A stretch of DNA of 12,582 nt from Candidatus Campbellbacteria bacterium RIFCSPLOWO2_02_35_12 (lineage in GTDB: Bacteria > Patescibacteriota > Minisyncoccia > Phycocordibacterales > UBA2163). The position numbers and the translations under genes are program-made. Location of the stretch: assembly GCA_001774455.1 (NCBI GenBank), contig MFAC01000033.1, forward strand, positions 1 to 12,582, in the 5' to 3' direction. Under the pieces are notes generated by a model that saw only the letters and a program-made list of their open reading frames with translations, made no database searches and had not been told where the DNA came from. Below, one piece after another: positions 1 to 5,767 of this stretch (positions within the stretch are counted from its first letter, which is position 1; each line of letters starts with the position of its first letter).

Positions 1-26
1 ATTTTTGCATTTCGTAATTCATAGTA
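1..26 (+). repeat. Right end of a third copy of the 117-bp TIR element
   Basis: The first 26 bases are identical to the right end of the element at 3374-3490 (core TTGCATTTCGTAATTCATAG). The rest of this copy lies outside the window. A shorter piece, TTTCGTAATTCAT, recurs at 132-144. Identity is read directly from the sequence; that this is the end of a full element is inferred. Confidence 0.75.
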
Positions 27-288
27 ATTATGAAAAATATATTAAGGAGGTATAATAAAAGCAATACAAAAATTAATTTGAGGACATGCGGAGTCTCCGC
101 AATGTCTTTCAAAAACTATGTCCGCGACGAGTTTCGTAATTCATGGTTATGTAGTATTTAGTATATAAAACCTTATACGAAATTATGTCTGATGTTTAGT
201 CGTTATTATGCGGTGCTATAAAGTTGAAATCTAAATTTTTAAATTTTACATTGTTATTTTGCTGATTTTTGATTTTTCTATTTTATTG
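27..288. other. Intergenic region upstream of mraY, with a small hairpin
   Basis: No gene is supported here. The stretch holds an AAGGAGG sequence (about 43-49) followed by TATAAT (51-56) with no usable ATG just behind it. It also holds an inverted repeat at 83-106, GACATGCGGAG paired with CTCCGCAATGTC, with one bulged A and almost no loop. Short open frames after it (for example from ATG 102) are about 19 codons long and show no recognisable content. The hairpin resembles a REP-type palindrome; its function is unknown. Confidence 0.5.
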
Positions 289-294
289 TATAAT
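289..294 (+). promoter_or_regulatory. -10 box of mraY, predicted leaderless start
   Basis: TATAAT ends six bases before ATG 301. A transcript starting about 7 bases after the -10 box would therefore begin at the A of the ATG, with no leader. No Shine-Dalgarno sequence is present. A weak TTGATT lies at 269-274, but its spacing of 14 is short. The same TATAAT-N6-ATG arrangement is seen before three other genes in the window. Confidence 0.6.
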
Positions 295-300
295 CTAACT

Positions 301-1374
301 ATGATTATAGATATTGTTAAAGTCTTTGTGCCATCCGCGATTGCTTTTTTTATCGGTATCATTATTACGCCACTTGTAACTTATTATCTTTATAAATATA
401 AAGTATGGAAGAAAACAGTCGGAAAAATAGCCACCGATGGAAGAGAAACACCGATATTTAATAAACTTCATAAAAACAAGGAGGTCGGAACTCCGCGAAT
501 GGGAGGCGTCATTATTTGGCTCAGCACATTTATCACTATTATCAGCATCTGGCTCATAGCAAAAATTTTTCCAACCGATATTACGGTAAAACTTGATTTT
601 TTAAGCCGAGATCAGACATGGATTCCGCTTTTTACACTTATGGCTGGTGGTTTTGTCGGAATGATAGATGATATTTTAGAAATAAAAGGAAATGGCGGTT
701 ATATAGCCGGCGGCCTTTCGCTTAAAAAACGATTGTTAATTGTCGGATTTATTTCAGCATTTGTGGCATTATGGTTTTTTGCAAAACTTGGCATCACGAC
801 AGTCGGATTTCCTTTTTTAGAAGATTTTGCGCTTGGTTTTTGGTTCATTCCGTTTTTTATACTTGTGGCGCTTGCTGTTTACGCAGGTGGCGTGATAGAC
901 GGCATAGACGGACTCTCTGGCGGAGTGTTCGCGGCAATGTTTACGGCTTATGCCGGTATTGCTTTTTATCAACAACAAATCAATTTAGCGGCTTTTTGCG
1001 CTCTTATTGTCGGAAGTATTTTAGCATTCTTGTGGTTTAATATTCCGCCCGCCAGATTTTATATGTCGGAAACCGGCACAATGGGACTTACAATCACATT
1101 GACCATGGTCGCTTTTATGACCGACTCGCTCGGAGGCGGACATGGCGTTTTTGTTCTTCCAATTGTTGCGTTTCCGCTTGTCATTACGGTTTTGTCCGAT
1201 ATAATACAACTTTTGTCTAAAAAATTCAGAAACGGCAAAAAAATTTTTTTAATCGCTCCAATTCATCATCATTTTGAAGCAATTGGATGGCCTGCTGAAA
1301 AAGTAACGATGCGATTTTGGGTCATAAGCGTTGTTTTTGCGATTATTGGTCTAACGGTCGCGCTTATCGGGTAA
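301..1374 (+). CDS. mraY: Phospho-N-acetylmuramoyl-pentapeptide transferase (MraY)
   Basis: The integral membrane enzyme transfers phospho-MurNAc-pentapeptide from UDP to undecaprenyl phosphate, making lipid I. The 357-residue length is normal for the family. Visible motifs: the D123-D124 pair in GMIDDILEIKG, the GVIDGIDGLSGG loop with D200 and D203, the NIPPARFYMSETG segment (residues 247-259), and the APIHHHFE signature with histidines at 322-324 followed by RFW. About ten hydrophobic segments alternate with these loops. The usual FMGDxGS signature reads YMSETGT here, so the conserved Asp of the family is replaced by Glu257. I chose ATG 301 over the in-frame ATG 259 because a TATAAT lies exactly 12 bases upstream of 301 and would fall inside the coding region if 259 were used. 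The protein then begins MIIDIVKVFV, like other MraY N-termini. Identification is secure; the Asp-to-Glu change may be lineage-typical. Confidence 0.95.
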   Translation: MIIDIVKVFVPSAIAFFIGIIITPLVTYYLYKYKVWKKTVGKIATDGRETPIFNKLHKNKEVGTPRMGGVIIWLSTFITIISIWLIAKIFPTDITVKLDFLSRDQTWIPLFTLMAGGFVGMIDDILEIKGNGGYIAGGLSLKKRLLIVGFISAFVALWFFAKLGITTVGFPFLEDFALGFWFIPFFILVALAVYAGGVIDGIDGLSGGVFAAMFTAYAGIAFYQQQINLAAFCALIVGSILAFLWFNIPPARFYMSETGTMGLTITLTMVAFMTDSLGGGHGVFVLPIVAFPLVITVLSDIIQLLSKKFRNGKKIFLIAPIHHHFEAIGWPAEKVTMRFWVISVVFAIIGLTVALIG

Positions 1375-1509
1375 TTCGGATAATTAATTTGGCTCTAATC
1401 ATTATGTATAGTCCACATACTTTTATCCAAAAAATGATGCCTCACTAATTATACGAAAATATAACGCATAAAAACGAGTTAGGCGAAAAATTCAATAATC
1501 AATAAAACT

Positions 1510-1998
1510 ATGACACTGAATGAAATAAAGATAATTTCTGAAATTAGCACTCCTTTTTTGGTTTTTATTTTTGGAATCATCCTTCTTCGCAAAACAGAAC
1601 AAATCAAGTCTTCAGTAAATAGAAGTTCTGATTTTTCCGTCAAGTGGGCAAACGAGTTTTTTGAAGTTTACAGACATTTTTTAAATGAAACTGAAGAAAC
1701 CATGAATTTACTATTTCACTTGCAACAAGCGGATGAAAAAGAGGGCGATAAAATTGTCGAAAAGTTACGCAATGTATTGGTATCACTTACAAAATCAGAA
1801 CTTCATATGTCTATTATGCTATCGTCGTTCCCCAAAATAGAAAGCAATCTAAATAAGCATAGTCATGACATTATTGTATCGCTGTATGAGATGATAAAAA
1901 CCAAAAAAGGAAATTTCGATGATTTGAAATTAATAGTAGCAAATTTCAGCAATAGTGCTCGAAATGTACATGGTGAATTGCTAAAACATGATTATTGA
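1510..1998 (+). CDS. Hypothetical small membrane-anchored protein (cassette ORF)
   Basis: I do not recognise this 162-residue protein. Residues about 13-28 (STPFLVFIFGIILLRK) form one N-terminal membrane segment. A basic edge and a polar, mostly helical remainder follow, with Glu/Lys-rich stretches (EKEGDKIVEKLRN) suggesting a cytoplasmic helical bundle or coiled coil. No catalytic motif is apparent. The gene starts 26 bases after a GTTAGGC core site and its TGA lies 7 bases before an attC-like structure, so it fills the cassette almost completely. There is no Shine-Dalgarno sequence and no TATAAT directly upstream. Expression would probably depend on read-through from mraY, 135 bases away, or on an unseen promoter. 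Small single-pass proteins of unknown function are common in integron cassettes. Confidence 0.75.
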   Translation: MTLNEIKIISEISTPFLVFIFGIILLRKTEQIKSSVNRSSDFSVKWANEFFEVYRHFLNETEETMNLLFHLQQADEKEGDKIVEKLRNVLVSLTKSELHMSIMLSSFPKIESNLNKHSHDIIVSLYEMIKTKKGNFDDLKLIVANFSNSARNVHGELLKHDY

Positions 1999-2005
1999 AT
2001 TCATC

Positions 2006-2146
2006 GCCTAACAGCGTGTATGAGGTTCAAAAAAAGTGTATATTAATTTTTAAAGGTTGCACTTTTTCTTTCGCCCAAATTTCGCCTCCTCTATGATAAA
2101 ATAATAAGGAAGTTGGCGAAACTTCTCATACACGCAAACGTTAAGT
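2006..2146 (+). other. attC-like recombination site
   Basis: This 141-bp imperfect inverted repeat is bounded by GCCTAAC and GTTAAGT. Inside the boundary cores, GCGTGTATGAG (2014-2024) pairs perfectly with CTCATACACGC further on. The stem continues as GTT/AAC with two extra unpaired bases on one side, like the extrahelical bases of attC sites. A variable inner stem is formed by TTTCGCC-containing arms. The length is at the upper end of known attC sites. The outer R boxes of the linear site pair less well (GCCTAAC against GTTAAGT) than GCCTAAC does against the cassette's own front GTTAGGC, as expected for an inserted cassette. Confidence 0.6.
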
Positions 2147-2223
2147 GATATTTTCTTTCAAATTATTTTTCGCTCATAAAAAAACACTACCTTTATAATC
2201 AGTGTCTTAAATTTTTAACATAA

Positions 2224-2291
2224 AAAATAAACTTAATTCCAAACACTGAATTTTACTTACCCTCCTCGGTAAGCAAAATCTAGTGTTGGAA
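2224..2291 (+). repeat. Hairpin repeat, copy A
   Basis: Bases 2224-2263 match 3026-3065 at 39 of 40 positions. In this copy the left arm (2237-2261) folds back on 2268-2291 with few mismatches, giving a stem of about 24 bp and a short loop (TTACC ... GGTAA at the top). It lies beyond the 3' end of the minus-strand gene at 2483-2983, in the same orientation as copy B on the other side. Function unknown; it could be an element end, a terminator or a regulatory hairpin. Confidence 0.8.
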
Positions 2292-2333
2292 TATGGATAT
2301 TTTATTCAATTTTAAAGAACAATTTTCTGTTTC

Positions 2334-2400
2334 GCTCTGTGCCTGCCCGTCCGAAGCTTGGGCGAAAGCGGGAGCTCATCAGTCGGGATACACATCCCGA
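2334..2400. repeat. GC-rich REP-like palindrome cluster
   Basis: This is a locally GC-rich stretch in an AT-rich background. It holds a palindromic cluster around CCGAAGCTTGGGC between CCCG and CGGG arms, then CGGGAT-ACAC-ATCCCG. No coding content is credible here, because the palindromes account for the sequence. Short GC-rich palindromes of this kind are often dispersed repeats. Confidence 0.5.
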
Positions 2401-2406
2401 TACAGA

Positions 2407-2460
2407 GTAGGTTTTGACAAGAGAAAATCAAAATTGATTTTCTCTTGTCGGGGAACCTAC
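2407..2460. repeat. Large two-tier perfect hairpin
   Basis: GTAGGTT (2407-2413) pairs with AACCTAC (2454-2460). Inside it, GACAAGAGAAAATCAA (2416-2431) pairs perfectly with TTGATTTTCTCTTGTC (2434-2449) around a two-base centre. The two tiers are separated by an asymmetric internal loop (TT against GGGG). The structure sits 23 bases past the stop codon of the minus-strand gene at 2483. It lacks a clear U-tract on that strand, so it may be a terminator or 3' stabilising structure, or a mobile-element palindrome. Confidence 0.75.
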
Positions 2461-2482
2461 ACCCCTCTAAAAATCTATATGA

Positions 2483-2983
2483 TTATCCTATCCTCCATAA
2501 CAGATAGTCATAGTCGTGTCCTCTACGGATTTGGGAATTAAGGCAATCCCTCATCTCGATAAACTGACCTTCAGGCAGTTTATCGAGACTAAATTTCAAC
2601 TCATCTGAGCCAAAACTTAGATTCCTTGCCTTCCATCCTCCTTTACCGCCGTATTTCCACGGAAACAATTTGGCAAGGAGAAAAGGAATACTCTCCAAAG
2701 AAAAAACCCCAGTTACTCTTTGGTAGCGACTTCCATACTGGGAGGTCTTCCTCTCATAGTTCACACGGAACGACCATTTTTTGACAACATCAGTGCGATG
2801 CATCTCGCATTCGCACAAAACTTTCAGGTTTTTTTCATCTATCAAAAGTCGATAGCCACACTTGTCGGCTATCTTTTTTAATCCGCCTACCCAGTTTTCT
2901 CGGCAGGCCCCTATTTGTTTGCCACAGTGTAAGCAACCAACCCTTACTTCATCCTCATCAACAGTCACTTTGTCTATCCACAT
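2483..2983 (-). CDS. Cys-rich hypothetical protein, possible zinc-binding
   Basis: The family is not recognised. The 166-residue protein has an N-terminal cysteine cluster, CLHC at 17-20 plus C27, then C42, then CEC at 57-59 with H62 close by. That pattern suggests a bound zinc ion or a zinc-ribbon-like fold. The rest mixes basic and aromatic residues (KKWSFRVNYERK, WKYGGKGGW) and ends in DYDYLLWRIG; no catalytic signature is visible. The start is well supported: AAGGAG sits 7 bases before ATG on the minus strand, a clear Shine-Dalgarno sequence unlike the wall genes nearby. The gene stands alone on its strand, between two direct copies of a hairpin repeat (2224-2291 and 3026-3091) and next to large palindromes. 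Base composition is less AT-rich than its neighbours. This context suggests an acquired cassette, but that is inference. Confidence 0.75.
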   Translation of the reverse strand: MWIDKVTVDEDEVRVGCLHCGKQIGACRENWVGGLKKIADKCGYRLLIDEKNLKVLCECEMHRTDVVKKWSFRVNYERKTSQYGSRYQRVTGVFSLESIPFLLAKLFPWKYGGKGGWKARNLSFGSDELKFSLDKLPEGQFIEMRDCLNSQIRRGHDYDYLLWRIG

Positions 2984-3025
2984 TATCCGCTCCTTCCCGC
3001 ATTTCTGCGAAAAAATCTAAAAGAC

Positions 3026-3091
3026 AAAATAAACTTAATTCCAAACACTGAATTTTGCTTACCCTTAAAAGGTTAAATAAAATTCAGTATT
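3026..3091 (+). repeat. Hairpin repeat, copy B
   Basis: Direct copy of 2224-2263 with one mismatch over 40 bases. Its fold-back partner has diverged: CACTGAATTTTGCTTACC (3047-3064) pairs imperfectly with 3071-3091 (GGTTAAATAAAATTCAGTATT). It lies upstream of the minus-strand gene at 2483-2983, so the two copies bracket that gene. Confidence 0.8.
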
Positions 3092-3373
3092 CTATATTCA
3101 ATTATCAAAGGTCGTCCTGCTCCTCTTCAAATTTCACCGATTTTTTGACAAAATCGTCTGAAGTAGCGAGGAAATTCCTAAAGACAAAGCAAATTTATCT
3201 TAAGACTATTTCCTCTCTACCGCCATAATTCATTTAATATTTATTCAATCTTTAACTGTAAATCTGTAATAATTATACACACAAAAACACCCTTGCCAAG
3301 CCCTTTGGGTAATGTCCACACACATATGGCGGTTTTTGCCTCAAGCCGTTAAGGTAGCGGCATATGTGTATAA
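3092..3373. other. Non-coding, structure-rich spacer upstream of ftsW
   Basis: No ORF is credible. Visible structures are CGATTTT-TTGAC-AAAATCG at about 3139-3157, GAGGAAAT (about 3169-3176) pairing with ATTTCCTC (about 3205-3212), and ACACATATG (3320-3328) pairing with CATATGTGT (3361-3369) with an inner CCG/CGG stem. The last ends four bases before the 117-bp element. A structured RNA is possible, but no known family is recognised. Confidence 0.45.
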
Positions 3374-3490
3374 ATATTCTTAAATTACGAAATGCAAAAA
3401 TTTACGGTCTATTTGAGCAAAAACATTTAGAAGATAAAGAGGTTTTGCAAAATAAGGACCTAAATTTTTGCATTTCGTAATTCATAGTAT
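3374..3490 (+). mobile_element. 117-bp MITE-like element, copy 1
   Basis: AATTACGAAATGCAAAAATTTA-type terminal inverted repeats of 22 bp (3383-3404 and 3461-3482) are perfect in this copy and enclose a 56-bp interior without coding capacity. A second copy of the same length lies inverted at 9354-9470; the two differ mainly in a block of about 12 bases near the right TIR. The right end runs into the ftsW promoter: the element's terminal AGTAT supplies the first bases of the TATAAT box. It looks like a small non-autonomous element; the mobilising enzyme is unknown. Confidence 0.75.
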
Positions 3491-3493
3491 AAT
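3488..3493 (+). promoter_or_regulatory. -10 box of ftsW, predicted leaderless start
   Basis: TATAAT is followed by AGTTTT and then ATG 3500, so transcription should begin at or next to the ATG. The box straddles the right edge of the 117-bp element. No good -35 is visible at a spacing of 17 (TTTTTG). This promoter and the first codons are repeated at 7990-8076 in front of the M23 gene. Confidence 0.65.
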
Positions 3494-3499
3494 AGTTTT

Positions 3500-4594
3500 A
3501 TGCTAAAAAAAATTGACCGACCATTTTTAATAACAGTTATTATTTTAGTTGTGGCGGGGTTTTTTATTTTTACATCCGCGTCTCTCGGACTTTTAGCGCG
3601 AGACGGCGCGCGATTTTCATCAGTTGCGTTTAGTCAGTTTTTCTTGGGTATTTTTTTAGGCTTACTCGCAATGCTTACGACGACGCATATTAAATATACA
3701 TTTTGGAGAAAATACGCTTTTTATATATTTTTAATATCAATTTTTACAACACTATTAGTATTTATTCCGGGTCTTGGAGCGGAATTCGGAGGAGCGCGAA
3801 GGTGGATTGACCTTAGTATAATCACATTTCAGCCGGTGGAAATGCTTAAAATCGGCTTTGTTATTTTCTTCGCCGCATGGCTTACTAATGTAAAAGACAA
3901 AATACATACATATGGGCACGGGATAATACCTTTTATAATTTTACTTGGAATTATCGGTGGTATATTGCTCTCTCAGCCAGACACCGGAACATTTCTTGTA
4001 ATTTTAACCGCAGGTCTTGCTATGTTTATAGCGGCAGGAGCAAGAAAACGCGACATATTGACATTTTTGGCAATAACGGGAATCGGGTTAAGTGCTCTTA
4101 CGTATATTTATCCGTATGTAAAAGAACGAATCTTGACATTTAAAAATCCGTTAAGCGATGTTCTTGGCTCCGGCTGGCAAATCAAACAATCATTAATTGC
4201 GATCGGCTCCGGAGAATGGTTCGGAAGAGGTTTCGGGCAAAGCGTGCAAAAATTTCAATACTTGCCAGAGCCGATAGGGGATTCTATTTTTGCCGTTGCA
4301 GCGGAAGAATTTGGATTTATAGGAAGCGTTTTGCTTATAACATTATTTTTGTTTCTCGCTTTTAGAGGATTGAAAATTGCCGCGAAAGCGCCTGACAGTT
4401 TCAGTGGACTGCTTATAGTCGGAATTGTTATACTTATAGTATCGCAATCGTTTATAAATATCGGTTCAATGCTTGGCGTAATGCCTCTTACAGGACTGCC
4501 TCTTTTATTTGTAAGCCATGGCGGAAGCGCGCTTTTATTTGCGCTTGCGGAAATAGGGATTATACTTAATATTTCAAAATTTAGAAAAACATAA
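3500..4594 (+). CDS. ftsW: SEDS-family peptidoglycan glycosyltransferase, FtsW (or RodA)
   Basis: This polytopic membrane enzyme polymerises lipid II glycan strands, normally with a class B penicillin-binding protein. The 364-residue length fits the SEDS family. Motifs: FQPVEMLKIGF (residues 110-120, the FQPxE-K signature), SQPDTGT (158-164), FGRGFGQSVQKFQYLPEPIGDSIFAVAAEE (split around D261, the position of the catalytic Asp of SEDS enzymes), and GVMPLTGLPLLFVSHGGSA (326-344). About ten hydrophobic segments are present. Direct coupling to murG 32 bases downstream favours FtsW (division) over RodA (elongation), but sequence motifs alone do not decide it. In most bacteria the last motif reads SYGGS; here it is SHGGS. 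The first 25 codons and the promoter are homologous to those of the M23 gene at 8002. Confidence 0.9.
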   Translation: MLKKIDRPFLITVIILVVAGFFIFTSASLGLLARDGARFSSVAFSQFFLGIFLGLLAMLTTTHIKYTFWRKYAFYIFLISIFTTLLVFIPGLGAEFGGARRWIDLSIITFQPVEMLKIGFVIFFAAWLTNVKDKIHTYGHGIIPFIILLGIIGGILLSQPDTGTFLVILTAGLAMFIAAGARKRDILTFLAITGIGLSALTYIYPYVKERILTFKNPLSDVLGSGWQIKQSLIAIGSGEWFGRGFGQSVQKFQYLPEPIGDSIFAVAAEEFGFIGSVLLITLFLFLAFRGLKIAAKAPDSFSGLLIVGIVILIVSQSFINIGSMLGVMPLTGLPLLFVSHGGSALLFALAEIGIILNISKFRKT

Positions 4595-4626
4595 TAATAT
4601 TATTCAAAATTATATTTATTTATTTT

Positions 4627-5757
4627 ATGAAAATCGTATTTACAGGAGGCGGAACAGGTGGACATTTTTATCCAATAATAGCCGTTGCCGAAGAAATAAG
4701 AGCTATTGTGAAAGAAAATAAACTTCTTGAACCAAAGCTTTATTATATAGCTCCAAATAAATTTGACGTAAGAGCTCTCTATGAAAATAATATAAAATTT
4801 AAAAAAAGTCCTGCGGGGAAAGTGCGCCGATATTTTTCCATACTAAATTTTTTTGACATATTTAAAACGGGAATCGGTATAATAAAAACAATATTTCAAA
4901 TTTTTATGATTTATCCCGATGTTGTTTTCAGTAAAGGGGGATATGCAAGTTTTCCAACAGTATTTGCCGCTAAATTTTTTCGCATACCTGTCATCATCCA
5001 TGAATCAGACGCCGCGCCCGGAAAAGCCAATTTGTGGGCCGGAAAATTCGCAAAAAAAATCGCCGTATCGTTTCCCGAAGCAATAGAATATTTTGATAAA
5101 GATAAAACGGCATATACGGGAAATCCCGTAAGAAAAGATATATATCATCTTGCTTATGAAGGCGCTTATGAATTTTTAAAACTTGAAAAAGAAATTCCAA
5201 CTATTTTGATTATGGGAGGATCTCAGGGTTCGCAAAAAATAAATAATACCATTATGGAAGCCCTTCCGATGCTTGTTGAAAAATATCAGATTATTCATCA
5301 AACGGGAGAAAAAAATTTTGAAGAGATTAAATCAACCGCGCGGACTATTCTTGAAAATTCAAAGAATAATTATAGGTATAAAATATTCGGCTATCTAAAC
5401 ACGCTTGCTATCCGTATGGCGGCTGGAGCGGCGAATATCGTAATATCAAGAGCTGGCGCGTCCGCGATTTTTGAAATAGCCATATGGAAAATTCCGAGTA
5501 TAATTGTTCCGATAACGGATTCAAACGGCGACCACCAAAGAAAAAACGCTTTCGCATACGCAAGAGCCGGAGCATGTATCGTAATTGAAGAAATAAATCT
5601 TTCACCAAATCTTCTTGTCTCGGAGATTAATAGAATTATGGAAGACAGTATGATTAAAGAGCGAATGAAAAAAGGGGCTGAGAATTTTTCAAAACCAAGC
5701 GCGGCGCGCAAAATCGCAGAAGGTATTATTACCGTCGCTCTAAAACACGAAGAATAG
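4627..5757 (+). CDS. murG: UDP-GlcNAc:lipid I N-acetylglucosaminyltransferase (MurG)
   Basis: MurG adds GlcNAc to lipid I at the inner face of the membrane to give lipid II, the substrate of the FtsW protein encoded just upstream. The 376-residue GT-B fold protein shows the N-terminal glycine-rich loop GGGTGGH (residues 7-13), FSKGGYASFP, HESDAAPGKANLWAGKFAKK (the acceptor-side signature, with HESD where many bacteria have HEQN), TGNPVR, the nucleotide-sugar loop IMGGSQGSQKIN, and the C-terminal donor-binding ISRAGASAIFEIA with VPI and HQRKNA. There is no Shine-Dalgarno sequence. The 32-base gap after ftsW is very AT-rich and has only a TATATT (4611-4616), so co-transcription with ftsW is likely. 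Everything expected of the family is present and intact. Confidence 0.95.
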   Translation: MKIVFTGGGTGGHFYPIIAVAEEIRAIVKENKLLEPKLYYIAPNKFDVRALYENNIKFKKSPAGKVRRYFSILNFFDIFKTGIGIIKTIFQIFMIYPDVVFSKGGYASFPTVFAAKFFRIPVIIHESDAAPGKANLWAGKFAKKIAVSFPEAIEYFDKDKTAYTGNPVRKDIYHLAYEGAYEFLKLEKEIPTILIMGGSQGSQKINNTIMEALPMLVEKYQIIHQTGEKNFEEIKSTARTILENSKNNYRYKIFGYLNTLAIRMAAGAANIVISRAGASAIFEIAIWKIPSIIVPITDSNGDHQRKNAFAYARAGACIVIEEINLSPNLLVSEINRIMEDSMIKERMKKGAENFSKPSAARKIAEGIITVALKHEE

Positions 5758-5767
5758 ATAACCAAAA

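Larger units (their letters stand above)
1478..2146 (+). mobile_element. Integron gene cassette-like unit (orphan; no integrase in window)
   Basis: The unit opens with a core site GTTAGGC (1478-1484, fits GTTRRRY) and carries one ORF, 1510-1998. Eight bases after the stop begins an attC-like site running from GCCTAAC (2006-2012, fits RYYYAAC) to GTTAAGT (2140-2146, fits GTTRRRY). GTTAGGCGA at the front is the exact reverse complement of TCGCCTAAC at the back (nine bases). This is expected if the cassette is excised as a circle, because the site's two halves then pair. The tight ORF packing also matches gene cassettes. No second attC was found upstream or downstream, so this would be a single cassette at a secondary GTT site. 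Family knowledge: integron integrases recombine between the G and TT of the core site. The cassette interpretation is an inference from this architecture. Confidence 0.6.

Noticed and set aside
259..300. In-frame ATG 259 as the mraY start
   Set aside because: It would put the TATAAT (289-294) inside the gene and adds 14 residues not typical of MraY; ATG 301 fits the leaderless pattern.
1375..1477. A second attC upstream of the cassette
   Set aside because: No RYYYAAC box with a pairing partner was found before the GTTAGGC core.
2293..2541. Plus-strand frame of about 82 codons
   Set aside because: Its sequence is made of palindromes and overlaps the end of the minus-strand gene; no recognisable protein content.
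3110..3215. Possible RNase P or other structured RNA (GAGGAAAT and CACCGATTT-like segments)
   Set aside because: Only short similarities; far too short and lacking the conserved core helices.
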